A DNA stretch of 23,458 nucleotides from Halovivax sp. (GCA_007119345.1 SKPV01000175.1:1-23458); one strand, 5' to 3'. Numbered from the stretch's first letter, positions 7,986 through 15,560 are shown. Numbers and translations: made by a program. The notes: generated by a model from the letters alone, not told the origin.

Positions 7986-9011
7986 ATGCGACGTCGCCAG
8001 TTCGTGGGGACCGCCGCGAGCGCGGCCGGAGCGAGCATCGCCGGCTGTTCGGCCCCCGGGGCCGGAGATCGGCACCCGTTCGCCGGGAAGACGGTCACCG
8101 TCCGGATCGACGACGAGAGCGAGAGCGACCACGACGTCCGTGAGAACGCCCGCGGCGCGCTCGAGTACTGGGAGGCCCACGCTCCGAGGTACGTCGATTT
8201 CGAGGTCGCGTTCGACGTCGTGGACGACGACGATCCCGATATGGTGATCAGGTACGTCGACGAACCGAGCGAGTGCAGCGGCGTCGAGAACTTCAGCGAG
8301 CGGGTGCTCGGCTGCGCGCCGATCATCACGCCGGGGCGCCGGCTCCGGGGGACCGTGCGGGCGGTCGTCGTCGCGGGCGCGCGCCCGTTCGGAAAGATCC
8401 GGATCACGACGAAACACGAGATCGGACACATCCTCGGCCTGTACCACGACGACGAGCCCCAGGAGATCATGTCGAACGACCCGGCCAGGCGGATCCCGAT
8501 GTTCGAACTCCGGATCGAGATCTGGGAGACCGTGCTCGACGCACACGCGCGCGGTTCCGGGGCCACCCGGCTGTTCAATCACGGCGTCGAAACGTGGCGG
8601 AACGGCGACTACGAGGTCGCGCAAGCGGCGTTCGCGGCCGCGAACGTCGACTTTCGGAGGACGCGGACGGTACTCGAAACGGCGAGAACGCGGGTCGAGA
8701 CGTTCGCCGACGATCCGCGGGTGGAGACCGTCGATCTGGACGGCCTCCGCACCCACCTGAACCGACTCGTCGAGCGAATGGAACTCGCGACGGAATTCAC
8801 GGCGGCGATGGCCGACGCGTCGGCTGCGGCCGCAGCCGGCGACGCGAGCGCCTCGAGCGAACACCTCGCGACCGCGAACGATCGCATCGCGGCGTTCAAC
8901 GAGCGCCCGTCGCCCGAGCTGCGCGACGTCGCGATCGCGCTCGGACTCGTCCGCGGGTTCGACCGGGACGAGGAGATCGGCGACGTCGACGAGGACGAGA
9001 TCGAGGAGTAG
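7986..9011 (+). CDS. Tat-exported lipoprotein, predicted metzincin-type (matrixin-like) metalloprotease
   Basis: The 341-aa product starts MRRRQFVGTAAS with a twin-arginine signal, then ASIAGC, a haloarchaeal lipobox with Cys21 as the lipidation site. It should therefore be exported folded and anchored on the outer face of the membrane. Residues 144-154 read HEIGHILGLYH, the extended zinc-binding HExxHxxGxxH of metzincins, followed by Asp-Asp and by Ile-Met (161-162), a candidate Met-turn. Cys97 and Cys110 could form a disulfide. From about residue 175 to the end the protein is helical and Ala/Glu-rich, without a known domain I recognise, and ends DEDEIEE. The substrate is unknown. The gene stands alone, with its own TATA element; a two-copy 47-bp repeat lies just downstream. 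Confidence 0.78.
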   Translation: MRRRQFVGTAASAAGASIAGCSAPGAGDRHPFAGKTVTVRIDDESESDHDVRENARGALEYWEAHAPRYVDFEVAFDVVDDDDPDMVIRYVDEPSECSGVENFSERVLGCAPIITPGRRLRGTVRAVVVAGARPFGKIRITTKHEIGHILGLYHDDEPQEIMSNDPARRIPMFELRIEIWETVLDAHARGSGATRLFNHGVETWRNGDYEVAQAAFAAANVDFRRTRTVLETARTRVETFADDPRVETVDLDGLRTHLNRLVERMELATEFTAAMADASAAAAAGDASASSEHLATANDRIAAFNERPSPELRDVAIALGLVRGFDRDEEIGDVDEDEIEE

Positions 9012-9020
9012 CGCCCACGA

Positions 9021-9112
9021 ACCGGCCGAGGCCCGCGAAAACGACCGAGACCGGACCTCGTCCCGGAACCGGCCGATGACAGCGGAAACGACCGAGACCG
9101 GACCCCGTCCCG
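9021..9112 (+). repeat. Two-copy direct repeat, 47-bp period, 3' of the metalloprotease gene
   Basis: The 45-bp segments 9021-9065 and 9068-9112 agree at about 40 of 45 positions. The best part is AACGACCGAGACCGGACC followed by YCGTCCCG. The repeat begins 9 nt after the metalloprotease stop codon and fills most of the gap before the convergent epimerase gene. Confidence 0.8.
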
Positions 9113-9168
9113 CGTCGGGGAGCGCCGACCGCAGACGGGGCTCGGTCTCGCCTCAGGATGGACGGACG

Positions 9169-10131
9169 TCAGACCGGCTCCAGACTCGCGTCCCGACGCA
9201 GGGTGTTGATGTATTTTCGGAAACCGCGTTCGAGGCCGTACTCGGGTTCGTACCCCAGGTCCTCTCGAATCGCGGTCATGTCGAGCTTCTGGGTCCAGGG
9301 GAGTTCGCCCTCGTCGCTCACCTCGAGGTCCGCGTCCGGCAGGATCGTCTCGACCGTCTCGGCGGCCTCGCGGATGGTGGCCACCTCGCCGCGGACGTTG
9401 TAGACGCGCTGTGAGAGGTCGTCCTCGTCCGCGAACGCCGCCAGCCGGAACGCGTGGGCGATGTCCTCGACGTACTGCCAGTCGATGACCTGGTCGCCGT
9501 ACTCGACGGCGAAGGGCTCGCCGAGGGCCGGCTTCTCGACGATGTTCGCGAGGAACGCCGAGCCGCCGGTTTCGCGGTAGGGGCCGTAGGCGACCGTCGG
9601 ACGAAGGGCGACGTGATCGAGGCCGTAGTCCTCGTGGTAGACCCGCGCCTGGTGCTCGTTGTACTCCTTCGTCGCGCCGTAGAGGGTGTCGGGGTAGACG
9701 AGGTCGTCCTCGGTGACCCAGCCGTGGTCGTAGTTCGCCGGCGGCGCGAACACGGCGGCCGAGGATGCCCACGCGACGCGCTCGACCTGGTCGTCGAGGG
9801 TTCGAGCGGCCTCGAAGACGTTGTTGGTGCCCGTCACGTTCACGTCGATCGCGGCGCGCGGGTTCTCGCGGGCCGTCGTCGTGAGCAGGGCGGCGAGGTG
9901 GACGATTCGCGTCGTTCCCGTCTCGCGGACCGTCCTGACGACGTCCGTCGGGTCGGTGACGTCGCCGCGGACGACCGCGACGTCGACGGCCGCGCCGAGG
10001 TTCTCCAGGATCCGCGTATCCGTCGAGAGATCGTAGGCCACCACGTCGTGGCCCTGTTCGAGGAGGTCGGCGACGACGAACGAGCCGATGAATCCGGTGC
10101 CCCCGGTCACGAGTACGGTATCGTCGGACAT
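9169..10131 (-). CDS. NAD(P)-dependent epimerase/dehydratase (extended SDR)
   Basis: The 320-aa product is an extended short-chain dehydrogenase. The N-terminal Rossmann motif GGTGFIG is at residues 10-16, an Asp-rich NAD-binding segment AYDLSTDTR follows, Ser123-Ser124 lie in WASSAAVF, and the catalytic pair Tyr151-x3-Lys155 is in YGATKEYNEH. The late segments DWQYVEDIAHAFRLAAF and YNVRGE match nucleotide-sugar epimerases and related dehydratases. The substrate is not determined; UDP- or dTDP-sugars are typical for the family. The ATG at 10131 is supported by a TATA-like element about 29 nt upstream, so the gene may be transcribed separately from the ThDP gene 92 bp upstream on the same strand. 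Confidence 0.85.
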   Translation of the reverse strand: MSDDTVLVTGGTGFIGSFVVADLLEQGHDVVAYDLSTDTRILENLGAAVDVAVVRGDVTDPTDVVRTVRETGTTRIVHLAALLTTTARENPRAAIDVNVTGTNNVFEAARTLDDQVERVAWASSAAVFAPPANYDHGWVTEDDLVYPDTLYGATKEYNEHQARVYHEDYGLDHVALRPTVAYGPYRETGGSAFLANIVEKPALGEPFAVEYGDQVIDWQYVEDIAHAFRLAAFADEDDLSQRVYNVRGEVATIREAAETVETILPDADLEVSDEGELPWTQKLDMTAIREDLGYEPEYGLERGFRKYINTLRRDASLEPV

Positions 10132-10155
10132 TCGTTCGGACCGACCCCTTCCACC

Positions 10156-10164
10156 GTGAAAAGC
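10156..10164 (-). promoter_or_regulatory. TATA-like element of epimerase gene
   Basis: On the minus strand GCTTTTCAC is centred about 29 nt before the ATG at 10131, which fits leaderless transcription. It is a moderate match only. Confidence 0.4.
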
Positions 10165-10223
10165 GTGTCCCGTTCGGCCCGAGGTCGGCCCCGAAGTCGG
10201 ATCGGACCGGGGCCGACGCCGAC

Positions 10224-11942
10224 CTACTCGTGTAACCCGCCGACCTCGTCGTAGAACGACGAGGAGAGCTGATCGGCCATGTCCTCCTCGCGGTCGATGC
10301 GGACGTCGATCACGGTCGGTCGATCGGTCCGGACCTTCCCGTCGGCGAGCGCCTCCGCGAGCGCGTCGGGAGCGTCGACTCGCTCGCCCGCCGCGCCGAA
10401 CGCATCCGCGACCCGCACGAAATCCGTGTCGTGAAACTCCACGCCGGCGATGTCGTCGGCGTCGTCCTGCATCTGCCGGACCATGCCGAGGCTGGTGTCG
10501 TTGAGCACGACGAACGTGACGGGGACGCCGTACTCGACGGCCGTCTCGACGGAGTTCATCGTCATCGCGAAGCCGCCGTCGCCCGCGACGGAGATGACGT
10601 CTCGATCCGTGATCAGGGCCGCCGAGACGGCCGCCGGGAGGGCCCAGCCCATCCCGCCGACGCCGCCGCTGCCGAAGTAGGTGCGGACGGCGGGCGTCTG
10701 GAGGTAGTTGAGCAGCCAAAAGCGGTTGTTCCCGGAGTCCGCGGTGACAATCGTGTCCTCGTCGACGACGGCTTCGATCTCCTTGACGGCTCGCTGGGGC
10801 GTGACCGGAGACGCGTCGGAATCGCAGGCGGATGCGTGAAAGTCCTCGCGCGCGTCTGCGGCGCGCGCTCTCGCTGCGTCCGCATCCGCGCCGGTGTCGG
10901 TCGCGTCGGGGGCGCGCTCGACGAGGCCCGCGAGCGCGTGCGCGGCGTCGCCGATCAGTCCGACGTCGGCGGGGTAGACCCAGCCCGCGTTGCGCGCGTC
11001 CACGTCCGCGTGGATGATCGTCTGCTCGTCGGGGCGGACGAACCCGGGGGCCTGCCAGTTGGTGTCCATCGGGTTCATCCGACAGCCGACCACGCAGAGC
11101 ACGTCGGCGTCGCTGACGAGCTGGTTCGCCCCCTCGTGACTGAACGAGCCGATGACGCCCCCCGCCAGATCGTGGGTCTCGGGGATCGTCGACTTGCCGA
11201 GGTACGAGGTGACGACGACGGCGTCGTAGGCCTCGGCGACGGCTTCGAGTTCGTCGTAGGCCTGGGCCGCGTGAACGCCGTTTCCCGCCACGATCGCCGG
11301 TCGGTCGGCGTTCGCAAGCGCCGCGGCAGCCTCGTCGAGGTCGGCCGCCGTCGGTGCTGCTTCCCAGGTTCGCACCTGCTCGGCGGCGCCCCAGAGTGGC
11401 GGGGTGGGATCCTCGGGGACTTCCTCGTGCACGGCGTCGCCGTCGAGGATAACTGCCGTCGGGCCCGGACGACCCGCGACGGCGTGCTTGAACGCGAGCT
11501 GCACGCTGCGGATCGTCTCGGTCGCCGACCGCGGGAACCAGTGTTCTTTCGTGACGCCGTCGAGGATGCTCGGGAGGTCCAGGCCGCCGTAGTCCCCGCG
11601 GGACTGCTGGTAGGGCGCGAGCGTCGAGTACTCCCCGCGCTCGGAGGCCTCCGTGAGGACGACCATCGGCGAGGAGGAGAGACGGGCCTCCATCTGGCCG
11701 ATCGCCCCGAGGCTGCCGATCCAGGGACCCTGTCCCGCCAGCACCCCGGGACGCTGGGTGAGCCGGCCGTGGACCTCCGCCATGACGCTGGCCTCGCGCT
11801 CGTCTCGCGGACGGACGAGCATGATCGAGGACTCGGGGAGTTCGTCCATCACCTCGATGACGCGCCCGCCCGGGTAGCCGAACACGTACTCGACGTCGAG
11901 GTCCTCGAGCGTCTCGACGAGGGCCGCCGCGGTTTCGGTCAT
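10224..11942 (-). CDS. Thiamine diphosphate-dependent enzyme, acetolactate synthase-like
   Basis: The 572-aa protein has the three-domain plan of the acetolactate synthase/benzoylformate decarboxylase superfamily. The N-terminal Pyr domain has Glu48 (PRDEREASVMAE) in the position of the cofactor-activating glutamate. The central domain includes DRPAIVAGNGVH. The C-terminal PP domain has the ThDP/Mg motif VAGDGGFAMTMNSVETA...VLNDTSLGM, ending in the Asn of the GDG-N motif. It resembles generic TPP-binding paralogues more than a housekeeping IlvB, and no small regulatory subunit (ilvN) or ilvC is adjacent. The reaction is therefore open: 2-oxoacid decarboxylase, ligase or oxidase-like. ATG 11942 is preferred over a TTG at 11954; a TATA element sits about 28 nt upstream. 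It is divergent from the M24-fold gene. Confidence 0.85.
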   Translation of the reverse strand: MTETAAALVETLEDLDVEYVFGYPGGRVIEVMDELPESSIMLVRPRDEREASVMAEVHGRLTQRPGVLAGQGPWIGSLGAIGQMEARLSSSPMVVLTEASERGEYSTLAPYQQSRGDYGGLDLPSILDGVTKEHWFPRSATETIRSVQLAFKHAVAGRPGPTAVILDGDAVHEEVPEDPTPPLWGAAEQVRTWEAAPTAADLDEAAAALANADRPAIVAGNGVHAAQAYDELEAVAEAYDAVVVTSYLGKSTIPETHDLAGGVIGSFSHEGANQLVSDADVLCVVGCRMNPMDTNWQAPGFVRPDEQTIIHADVDARNAGWVYPADVGLIGDAAHALAGLVERAPDATDTGADADAARARAADAREDFHASACDSDASPVTPQRAVKEIEAVVDEDTIVTADSGNNRFWLLNYLQTPAVRTYFGSGGVGGMGWALPAAVSAALITDRDVISVAGDGGFAMTMNSVETAVEYGVPVTFVVLNDTSLGMVRQMQDDADDIAGVEFHDTDFVRVADAFGAAGERVDAPDALAEALADGKVRTDRPTVIDVRIDREEDMADQLSSSFYDEVGGLHE

Positions 11943-11965
11943 ACCCGTACGCAAGCGGGTCGGGA

Positions 11966-11974
11966 CCTTTTAGG
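11966..11974 (-). promoter_or_regulatory. TATA element of ThDP-enzyme gene
   Basis: CCTAAAAGG on the minus strand is centred about 28 nt before the ATG at 11942. It lies in the 92-bp region shared with the divergent M24 gene. Confidence 0.5.
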
Positions 11975-11998
11975 TACTGATACAGGTTTCGAACGGTA

Positions 11999-12008
11999 CA
12001 CTTTTTTG
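11999..12008 (+). promoter_or_regulatory. TATA-like element of M24-fold gene
   Basis: CACTTTTTTG is centred about 31 nt before the ATG at 12035. This supports ATG 12035 over the upstream GTG at 12017. Confidence 0.4.
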
Positions 12009-12034
12009 CCGCACGGGTGACCCGGCGAACGGAG

Positions 12035-13309
12035 ATGACCGTCTACGAGCGAGAGTACATGGAGGGAACCCGCGGGACCCAGGCGGTCGACTGGGAGGAG
12101 CGCATCGACGTGAAGCGGCTCCGTCGCGAACGGAAAGAGCGCGCCCTCGAGCGATTACAGGAAACCGAACTCGGCTCGTTGCTCCTGGTCTCGGATCCGA
12201 ATATCCGGTACGTGACCGGCCTCGCGATGACCGGCGGGAGCGGCGCGGACCACTACACGGTCCTCACCGAGGACGGCGACGTGATCCACTGGGACACCGC
12301 CGATCACGCGAGCAATCAGCGGTTCAACTGCCCGTGGCTCGACGATATCCGGTACGCCTGTCCCGGGCTCGGGAACGTCCCGCGGGCGTCGGGGCGCGAC
12401 TCGGCCCGCCGGTTCCTCGTGGGCACGATGGCCGACACCGTCGTCTCGGCCCTCGAGGAGTACGGGGTGGCCGACGAGGCGATGGGGATCGATATCGGGA
12501 ACCGCGGGCTGATCCGCGCCTTCGAGGACCGCGGCGTCGACGTCGACGCGGAGACCGCGCCGGCGGTGATGGAAGACGCCCGCAAGGTCAAGACCCGGGA
12601 CGAGATCGAGTGTCTGCGCCAGGTGGCCGCGATCTGCGAAGCGGGCTTCCAGCGCATCAAGAACGCGGTGGAACCGGGCGTTCGCGAGTCGGAGGCGTGG
12701 GGGAAAGCGGTCGACGAACTGTGGAGCCAGGGCGCGTTCGTCGGCGGCGGCTACCTCACCTCCGGCCCCAACACGTGGCCCAAACACCAGGCGAACACGA
12801 CCGACCGGACGATCCGTCCCGGCGACCTCGTCTACGCCGACTTCTACAACATCGGCTACCTGGGATACCGCTCGTGTTACTACCGCACGTTCAGCGTCGG
12901 TGAACCGACCGAAGCCCAGCGGGACGCCTACGAGACGGCCCGCGACAACCTCTACGACGTCCTCGAGCGGATCGAACCCGGCACCACCACCGACGAGATC
13001 GCCGAGGCGTTCCCGGACATGGCGGGAGAGCACGCCGACTACTACGACGCCGACGAGCACTGGCAGCTGACCACGAACCACTGGGCGCACGGTCTGGGCC
13101 TCCAGCTCTACGAGGTGCCGCTGATCTGGCGCGGCCTCTCGCCCGACCACCCGATCGAGATCGAGGAGGGGATGACGATGGCCGTCGAAACCCAAGAGCC
13201 CGCCGACCGCCAGGGCGTCCGCGTCGAGGAGATGGTCGTCGTCCGCGAGAACGGCGTCGAAATCCTCAGCCAGTGGCCGGTCGAGGAGATCACCGTCATC
13301 GACTACTGA
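12035..13309 (+). CDS. M24 (pita-bread) family protein with altered metal site, DddP-like architecture
   Basis: The 424-aa protein has a creatinase-type N-domain (LLLVSDPNIRYVTGLAMTG) and a C-terminal pita-bread catalytic domain. Of the usual five metal ligands (D, D, H, E, E) I see Asp269 (VYADFYN), His352 (AHGLGL), Glu385 (MAVETQEP) and Glu398 (VRVEEMVV). The second aspartate is replaced by Cys281 in GYRSCYYRT, where active peptidases have SDxTRT. The 12-residue spacing from Asp269 to Cys281, and the segment LYEVPLI after the His, recall the M24-derived DMSP lyase DddP more than aminopeptidase P (spacing 11), but DddP's other aspartates are also missing. It may be a non-peptidase hydrolase/lyase or use a different metal. 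It is divergent from a ThDP enzyme, so a shared catabolic task is possible. Confidence 0.78.
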   Translation: MTVYEREYMEGTRGTQAVDWEERIDVKRLRRERKERALERLQETELGSLLLVSDPNIRYVTGLAMTGGSGADHYTVLTEDGDVIHWDTADHASNQRFNCPWLDDIRYACPGLGNVPRASGRDSARRFLVGTMADTVVSALEEYGVADEAMGIDIGNRGLIRAFEDRGVDVDAETAPAVMEDARKVKTRDEIECLRQVAAICEAGFQRIKNAVEPGVRESEAWGKAVDELWSQGAFVGGGYLTSGPNTWPKHQANTTDRTIRPGDLVYADFYNIGYLGYRSCYYRTFSVGEPTEAQRDAYETARDNLYDVLERIEPGTTTDEIAEAFPDMAGEHADYYDADEHWQLTTNHWAHGLGLQLYEVPLIWRGLSPDHPIEIEEGMTMAVETQEPADRQGVRVEEMVVVRENGVEILSQWPVEEITVIDY

Positions 13310-13507
13310 GCGACGCGTCGCGAATGCTGCGATGGTTCGTCGAGAAACGTTCCGTCGGACTCGGCCGGAGCGTCGATCGATAGCGTCGATCGAAACCGTC
13401 GTCCACATTCCCACGTCGAGGCTGTCGATCAGAACTGCCGGGCGAACCATTCCTATTAACCGGTTGGTGTATTAACGCCTGTTGGCCCGCAGGTGAAGCT
13501 ACGATAG

Positions 13508-13520
13508 TAATATATTAATA
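13508..13520 (+). promoter_or_regulatory. TATA element of small membrane protein gene
   Basis: TAATATATTAATA is centred 28-29 nt before the ATG at 13543. It is a strong AT-rich element in otherwise GC-rich DNA. The preceding 13310-13500 holds no gene that I can support, only a short duplicated AGCGTCGATCGA at about 13371-13394. Confidence 0.65.
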
Positions 13521-13542
13521 GTTAGGCGAATTTGAAACTAGT

Positions 13543-13794
13543 ATGATCGCCACGGGAACGGCTATCGCAGTGGGCGCGTTCCTGCTGCTGTTCGGCACGA
13601 TCTGGGCGCTCTTCCGGTTCGAATACGGAACACCGACGGTAGTCAGCGTGACCGTCAGCTTCTCGGCCGTGTTCCTGGGCTTTCTCGTGGCGCTGGCGGT
13701 GGCCGCGACCGGCATCGCCACGATCGAGGAGGCCGCCGGCGGGGTCGCCTCCGCGTTGCTCGCCGTCGCGGCCGGCATCGCCCTGGTCGGATGA
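13543..13794 (+). CDS. Small hydrophobic membrane protein, three predicted transmembrane helices
   Basis: The 83-aa product has three hydrophobic stretches, at about residues 3-22 (ATGTAIAVGAFLLLFGTIWA), 32-58 (VVSVTVSFSAVFLGFLVALAVAA) and 64-82 (AAGGVASALLAVAAGIALV). The loop FRFEYGTPT separates the first two. It has almost no charged residues and no cysteines. It belongs in the cytoplasmic membrane; I recognise no family and assign no function. The ATG is supported by a strong TATA element about 28 nt upstream, suggesting a leaderless mRNA. It stands alone, 62 bp before the oxidoreductase gene, which has its own promoter-like element. Confidence 0.72.
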   Translation: MIATGTAIAVGAFLLLFGTIWALFRFEYGTPTVVSVTVSFSAVFLGFLVALAVAATGIATIEEAAGGVASALLAVAAGIALVG

Positions 13795-13825
13795 GTCGAC
13801 CTCCGGCGGAGCGACGGAGGGGAAA

Positions 13826-13833
13826 CGTATTGT
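13826..13833 (+). promoter_or_regulatory. TATA-like element of LLM oxidoreductase gene
   Basis: CGTATTGT is centred about 28 nt before the ATG at 13857, a moderate match consistent with leaderless transcription. Confidence 0.4.
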
Positions 13834-13856
13834 GATCGGCGCGTGACGTTCCGGCC

Positions 13857-14864
13857 ATGCAGCTCGGAACCGGACTCTTCACCGCCCAGCGGGGGCCGGA
13901 CGACGATCGATCGTCGAGCGAACGGTACGACGAAATCCAGACGCTAACCGGCGAGATCGACGCCGCCGGCCTCGACAGCGCGTGGGTCTCCGAGCACCAC
14001 TTCGCCGAGGACGGGTACCTCTCCGGCACCTTCCCCACGCTCGGGGCGATGGCGGCCGCGTCCGACGAGATCGAGATCGGTTCCTGCGTCGCGCTCGGCC
14101 CGCTGTACGACCCGATCCGGCTCGCCGAGGACGCGGCGACGGTCGACCTGCTCGCGGACGGGCGTCTCACCCTCGGTCTCGCGATCGGGTCGAACCCCCG
14201 GGAGTTCGACGTCTTCGGCGTGCCCCGCGAGGAACGCGCCGACCGCCTCGCGGATCTCGTCGACTTCCTCGAGGGCGCATGGAGCGAAGGCGCGCTGGAC
14301 TACGAATCGGAGTTTTACGACGTCCCGTCGGACGTCTCGATCACGCCCAAGCCCACGGACGGATCGATCCCGATCATGCTCGGCGGCGCGGCCAAGCCCG
14401 CCGTCCGACGCGCGGCCCGCACCGCCGAGGCGTGGTGTGCGCCGTCGTCGCTCTCGATCGAGGGCGTCAAAAAGCGGGTCGAGGACATCCGGCGCGTTCG
14501 CGAGGAAGAGGCTCTCGACGGCGACTTCCAGATCTACGTCCTCCAGCACGGCTGGGTGGACGAATCCAGGGAGGCGGCCTGGAGGGCGATGCGGGACGGC
14601 TACCTCTACATCCAGCGCCGCTACGCGGAGATCTTCTCCGGCGAACCGGTCGACGAGCTGTCCGACGACCGACGGGCGGAGCTGAAGGAGCAGGCGATCT
14701 TCGGCACCCCCGAACGGGTCGTCGAGGAACTCGAGACGTATCGCGAGGCGCTCGGCGACGACGTTCACTTCATTTTCCGGACCTATCACCCGGGGACCGA
14801 GACCGAAGAGATGGTGGAGTGCATTCACCGACTGGGGGACGACGTGGCGCCGGAACTCCGATAG
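13857..14864 (+). CDS. LLM-class (luciferase-like) flavin-dependent oxidoreductase
   Basis: The 335-aa protein has the bacterial-luciferase TIM-barrel pattern. It opens MQLGTGLFTAQRG, followed by LDSAWVSEHHFAEDGYLSG (the typical WVxEHHF segment), then EIGSCVALGPLYDPIRLAEDAATVD and GRLTLGLAIGSNPREF. The late segment IFGTPERVVEELE is also typical. Such enzymes use FMN or F420 for monooxygenation or reduction; either cofactor is possible in haloarchaea and the choice cannot be read here. It is convergent with the PaaI-type thioesterase gene, with 48 bp between stops. Proximity to the phenylacetate module is suggestive of aromatic or hydrocarbon catabolism, but it is on the other strand with its own promoter. 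Confidence 0.85.
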   Translation: MQLGTGLFTAQRGPDDDRSSSERYDEIQTLTGEIDAAGLDSAWVSEHHFAEDGYLSGTFPTLGAMAAASDEIEIGSCVALGPLYDPIRLAEDAATVDLLADGRLTLGLAIGSNPREFDVFGVPREERADRLADLVDFLEGAWSEGALDYESEFYDVPSDVSITPKPTDGSIPIMLGGAAKPAVRRAARTAEAWCAPSSLSIEGVKKRVEDIRRVREEEALDGDFQIYVLQHGWVDESREAAWRAMRDGYLYIQRRYAEIFSGEPVDELSDDRRAELKEQAIFGTPERVVEELETYREALGDDVHFIFRTYHPGTETEEMVECIHRLGDDVAPELR

Positions 14865-14912
14865 GACGGTAGTTCCCGGTCGCCGCGATTCGTCCTCGAA
14901 CCGGTCGCGCGG

Positions 14913-15341
14913 TCATCCCGTCTTGTAGACGCCGCGGGCATCGGCGATCAGCCGTCCGACGGCTTCGCCGTCGTTTCGAGACTCCGTCGGAGTCTCGCCG
15001 TCGTCGACCGCGTAGACGTCGACGTCCACGACGCCGACGTCACCGCCGCACCGAACCACGTTCGCCTCGGCGTAGAGGTCCCCGGTGCCGGCGTTGAGGT
15101 AGTCGATGCGCATGTCGATCGTCGGGACCGGCTGGTCGACGAGCGAGACCAGCGCCGCGCCGCCGACCGTATCGGCGAGGGTGAACGTGACGCCGCCGTG
15201 GGCCATCAGTCGGTCCTCGTTCCAAGACAGCTCCTCTCGCATCTCCAGTTCGCCCTCGGCGTGGCCGTCGGCGCACTCGGTGACTTCGACGCCGAGCATC
15301 GATGCGAACGGCATTCCTTCGAAGAAGGCTTCAACGTCCAT
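14913..15341 (-). CDS. paaI: PaaI-type hotdog thioesterase
   Basis: The 142-aa hotdog-fold acyl-CoA thioesterase should hydrolyse (hydroxy)phenylacetyl-CoA or related CoA esters, releasing CoA from dead-end products of phenylacetate catabolism. The characteristic helix segment is NEDRLMAHGGVTFTLADTVGG at about 41-61, with Asn41, the HGG turn and the helix Asp as candidate catalytic elements. Then TIDMRIDYLNAGTGDLYAEA forms the central strands. The ATG at 15341 is supported by a TATA element about 28 nt upstream, so the gene is probably transcribed apart from the paaA-D operon 220 bp upstream on the same strand. Its functional tie to phenylacetate rests on family and location; some PaaI-like proteins act on other CoA esters. 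Confidence 0.82.
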   Translation of the reverse strand: MDVEAFFEGMPFASMLGVEVTECADGHAEGELEMREELSWNEDRLMAHGGVTFTLADTVGGAALVSLVDQPVPTIDMRIDYLNAGTGDLYAEANVVRCGGDVGVVDVDVYAVDDGETPTESRNDGEAVGRLIADARGVYKTG

Positions 15342-15364
15342 ACCCGCAGGTATCGGGCGATCGC

Positions 15365-15373
15365 CTTAAAAGT
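15365..15373 (-). promoter_or_regulatory. TATA element of paaI-type gene
   Basis: On the minus strand ACTTTTAAG is centred about 28 nt before the ATG at 15341. Confidence 0.55.
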
Positions 15374-15422
15374 GGGCCGCATGCCCTCGTCCGGAGGCGG
15401 CCGTCTCCGACGACGATGGGCC

Positions 15423-15540
15423 GTCCAATACGTCACCGTCGCCGATAGCCCAGCCAGAACGTCACGGTCGCCGATAGCCCAGCCAGAACGCCACCGTCGA
15501 CGATAACCCAGCCAGGACGCCACCGTCGCCGATAGGTAGC
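15423..15540 (-). repeat. Four-unit 29-bp tandem repeat 3' of the paa operon
   Basis: Units start at about 15423, 15453, 15482 and 15511 in plus-strand numbering; the core is GCCAGAACGYCACCGTCG followed by CCGATAGCCCA. Read on the minus strand, the direction of the flanking genes, each unit contains TTCTGGCTGG and ATCGGCGACGGTG. The array begins 21 bp after the stop of the zinc-ribbon gene and ends about 50 bp before the promoter of the paaI-type gene. There are no spacers. The minus-strand form resembles the repeat behind gcvPB (see findings). Confidence 0.85.
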
Positions 15541-15560
15541 CCCGCAGCCGCCCCGGCCGA

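Noticed and set aside
10224..11942. Naming the ThDP enzyme IlvB (acetolactate synthase large subunit)
   Set aside because: No ilvN or ilvC neighbour is present and the sequence reads as a generic TPP-binding paralogue; only the superfamily is supported.
12035..13309. Calling the M24 protein a DMSP lyase (DddP) or Xaa-Pro aminopeptidase
   Set aside because: Overall architecture fits, but the metal ligands of neither enzyme are complete, so a named activity would be a guess.
13371..13394. Doubled AGCGTCGATCGA as a regulatory operator
   Set aside because: GATCGA-type words are very common in this GC-rich genome, and the site is about 150 bp from the nearest start with no other support.
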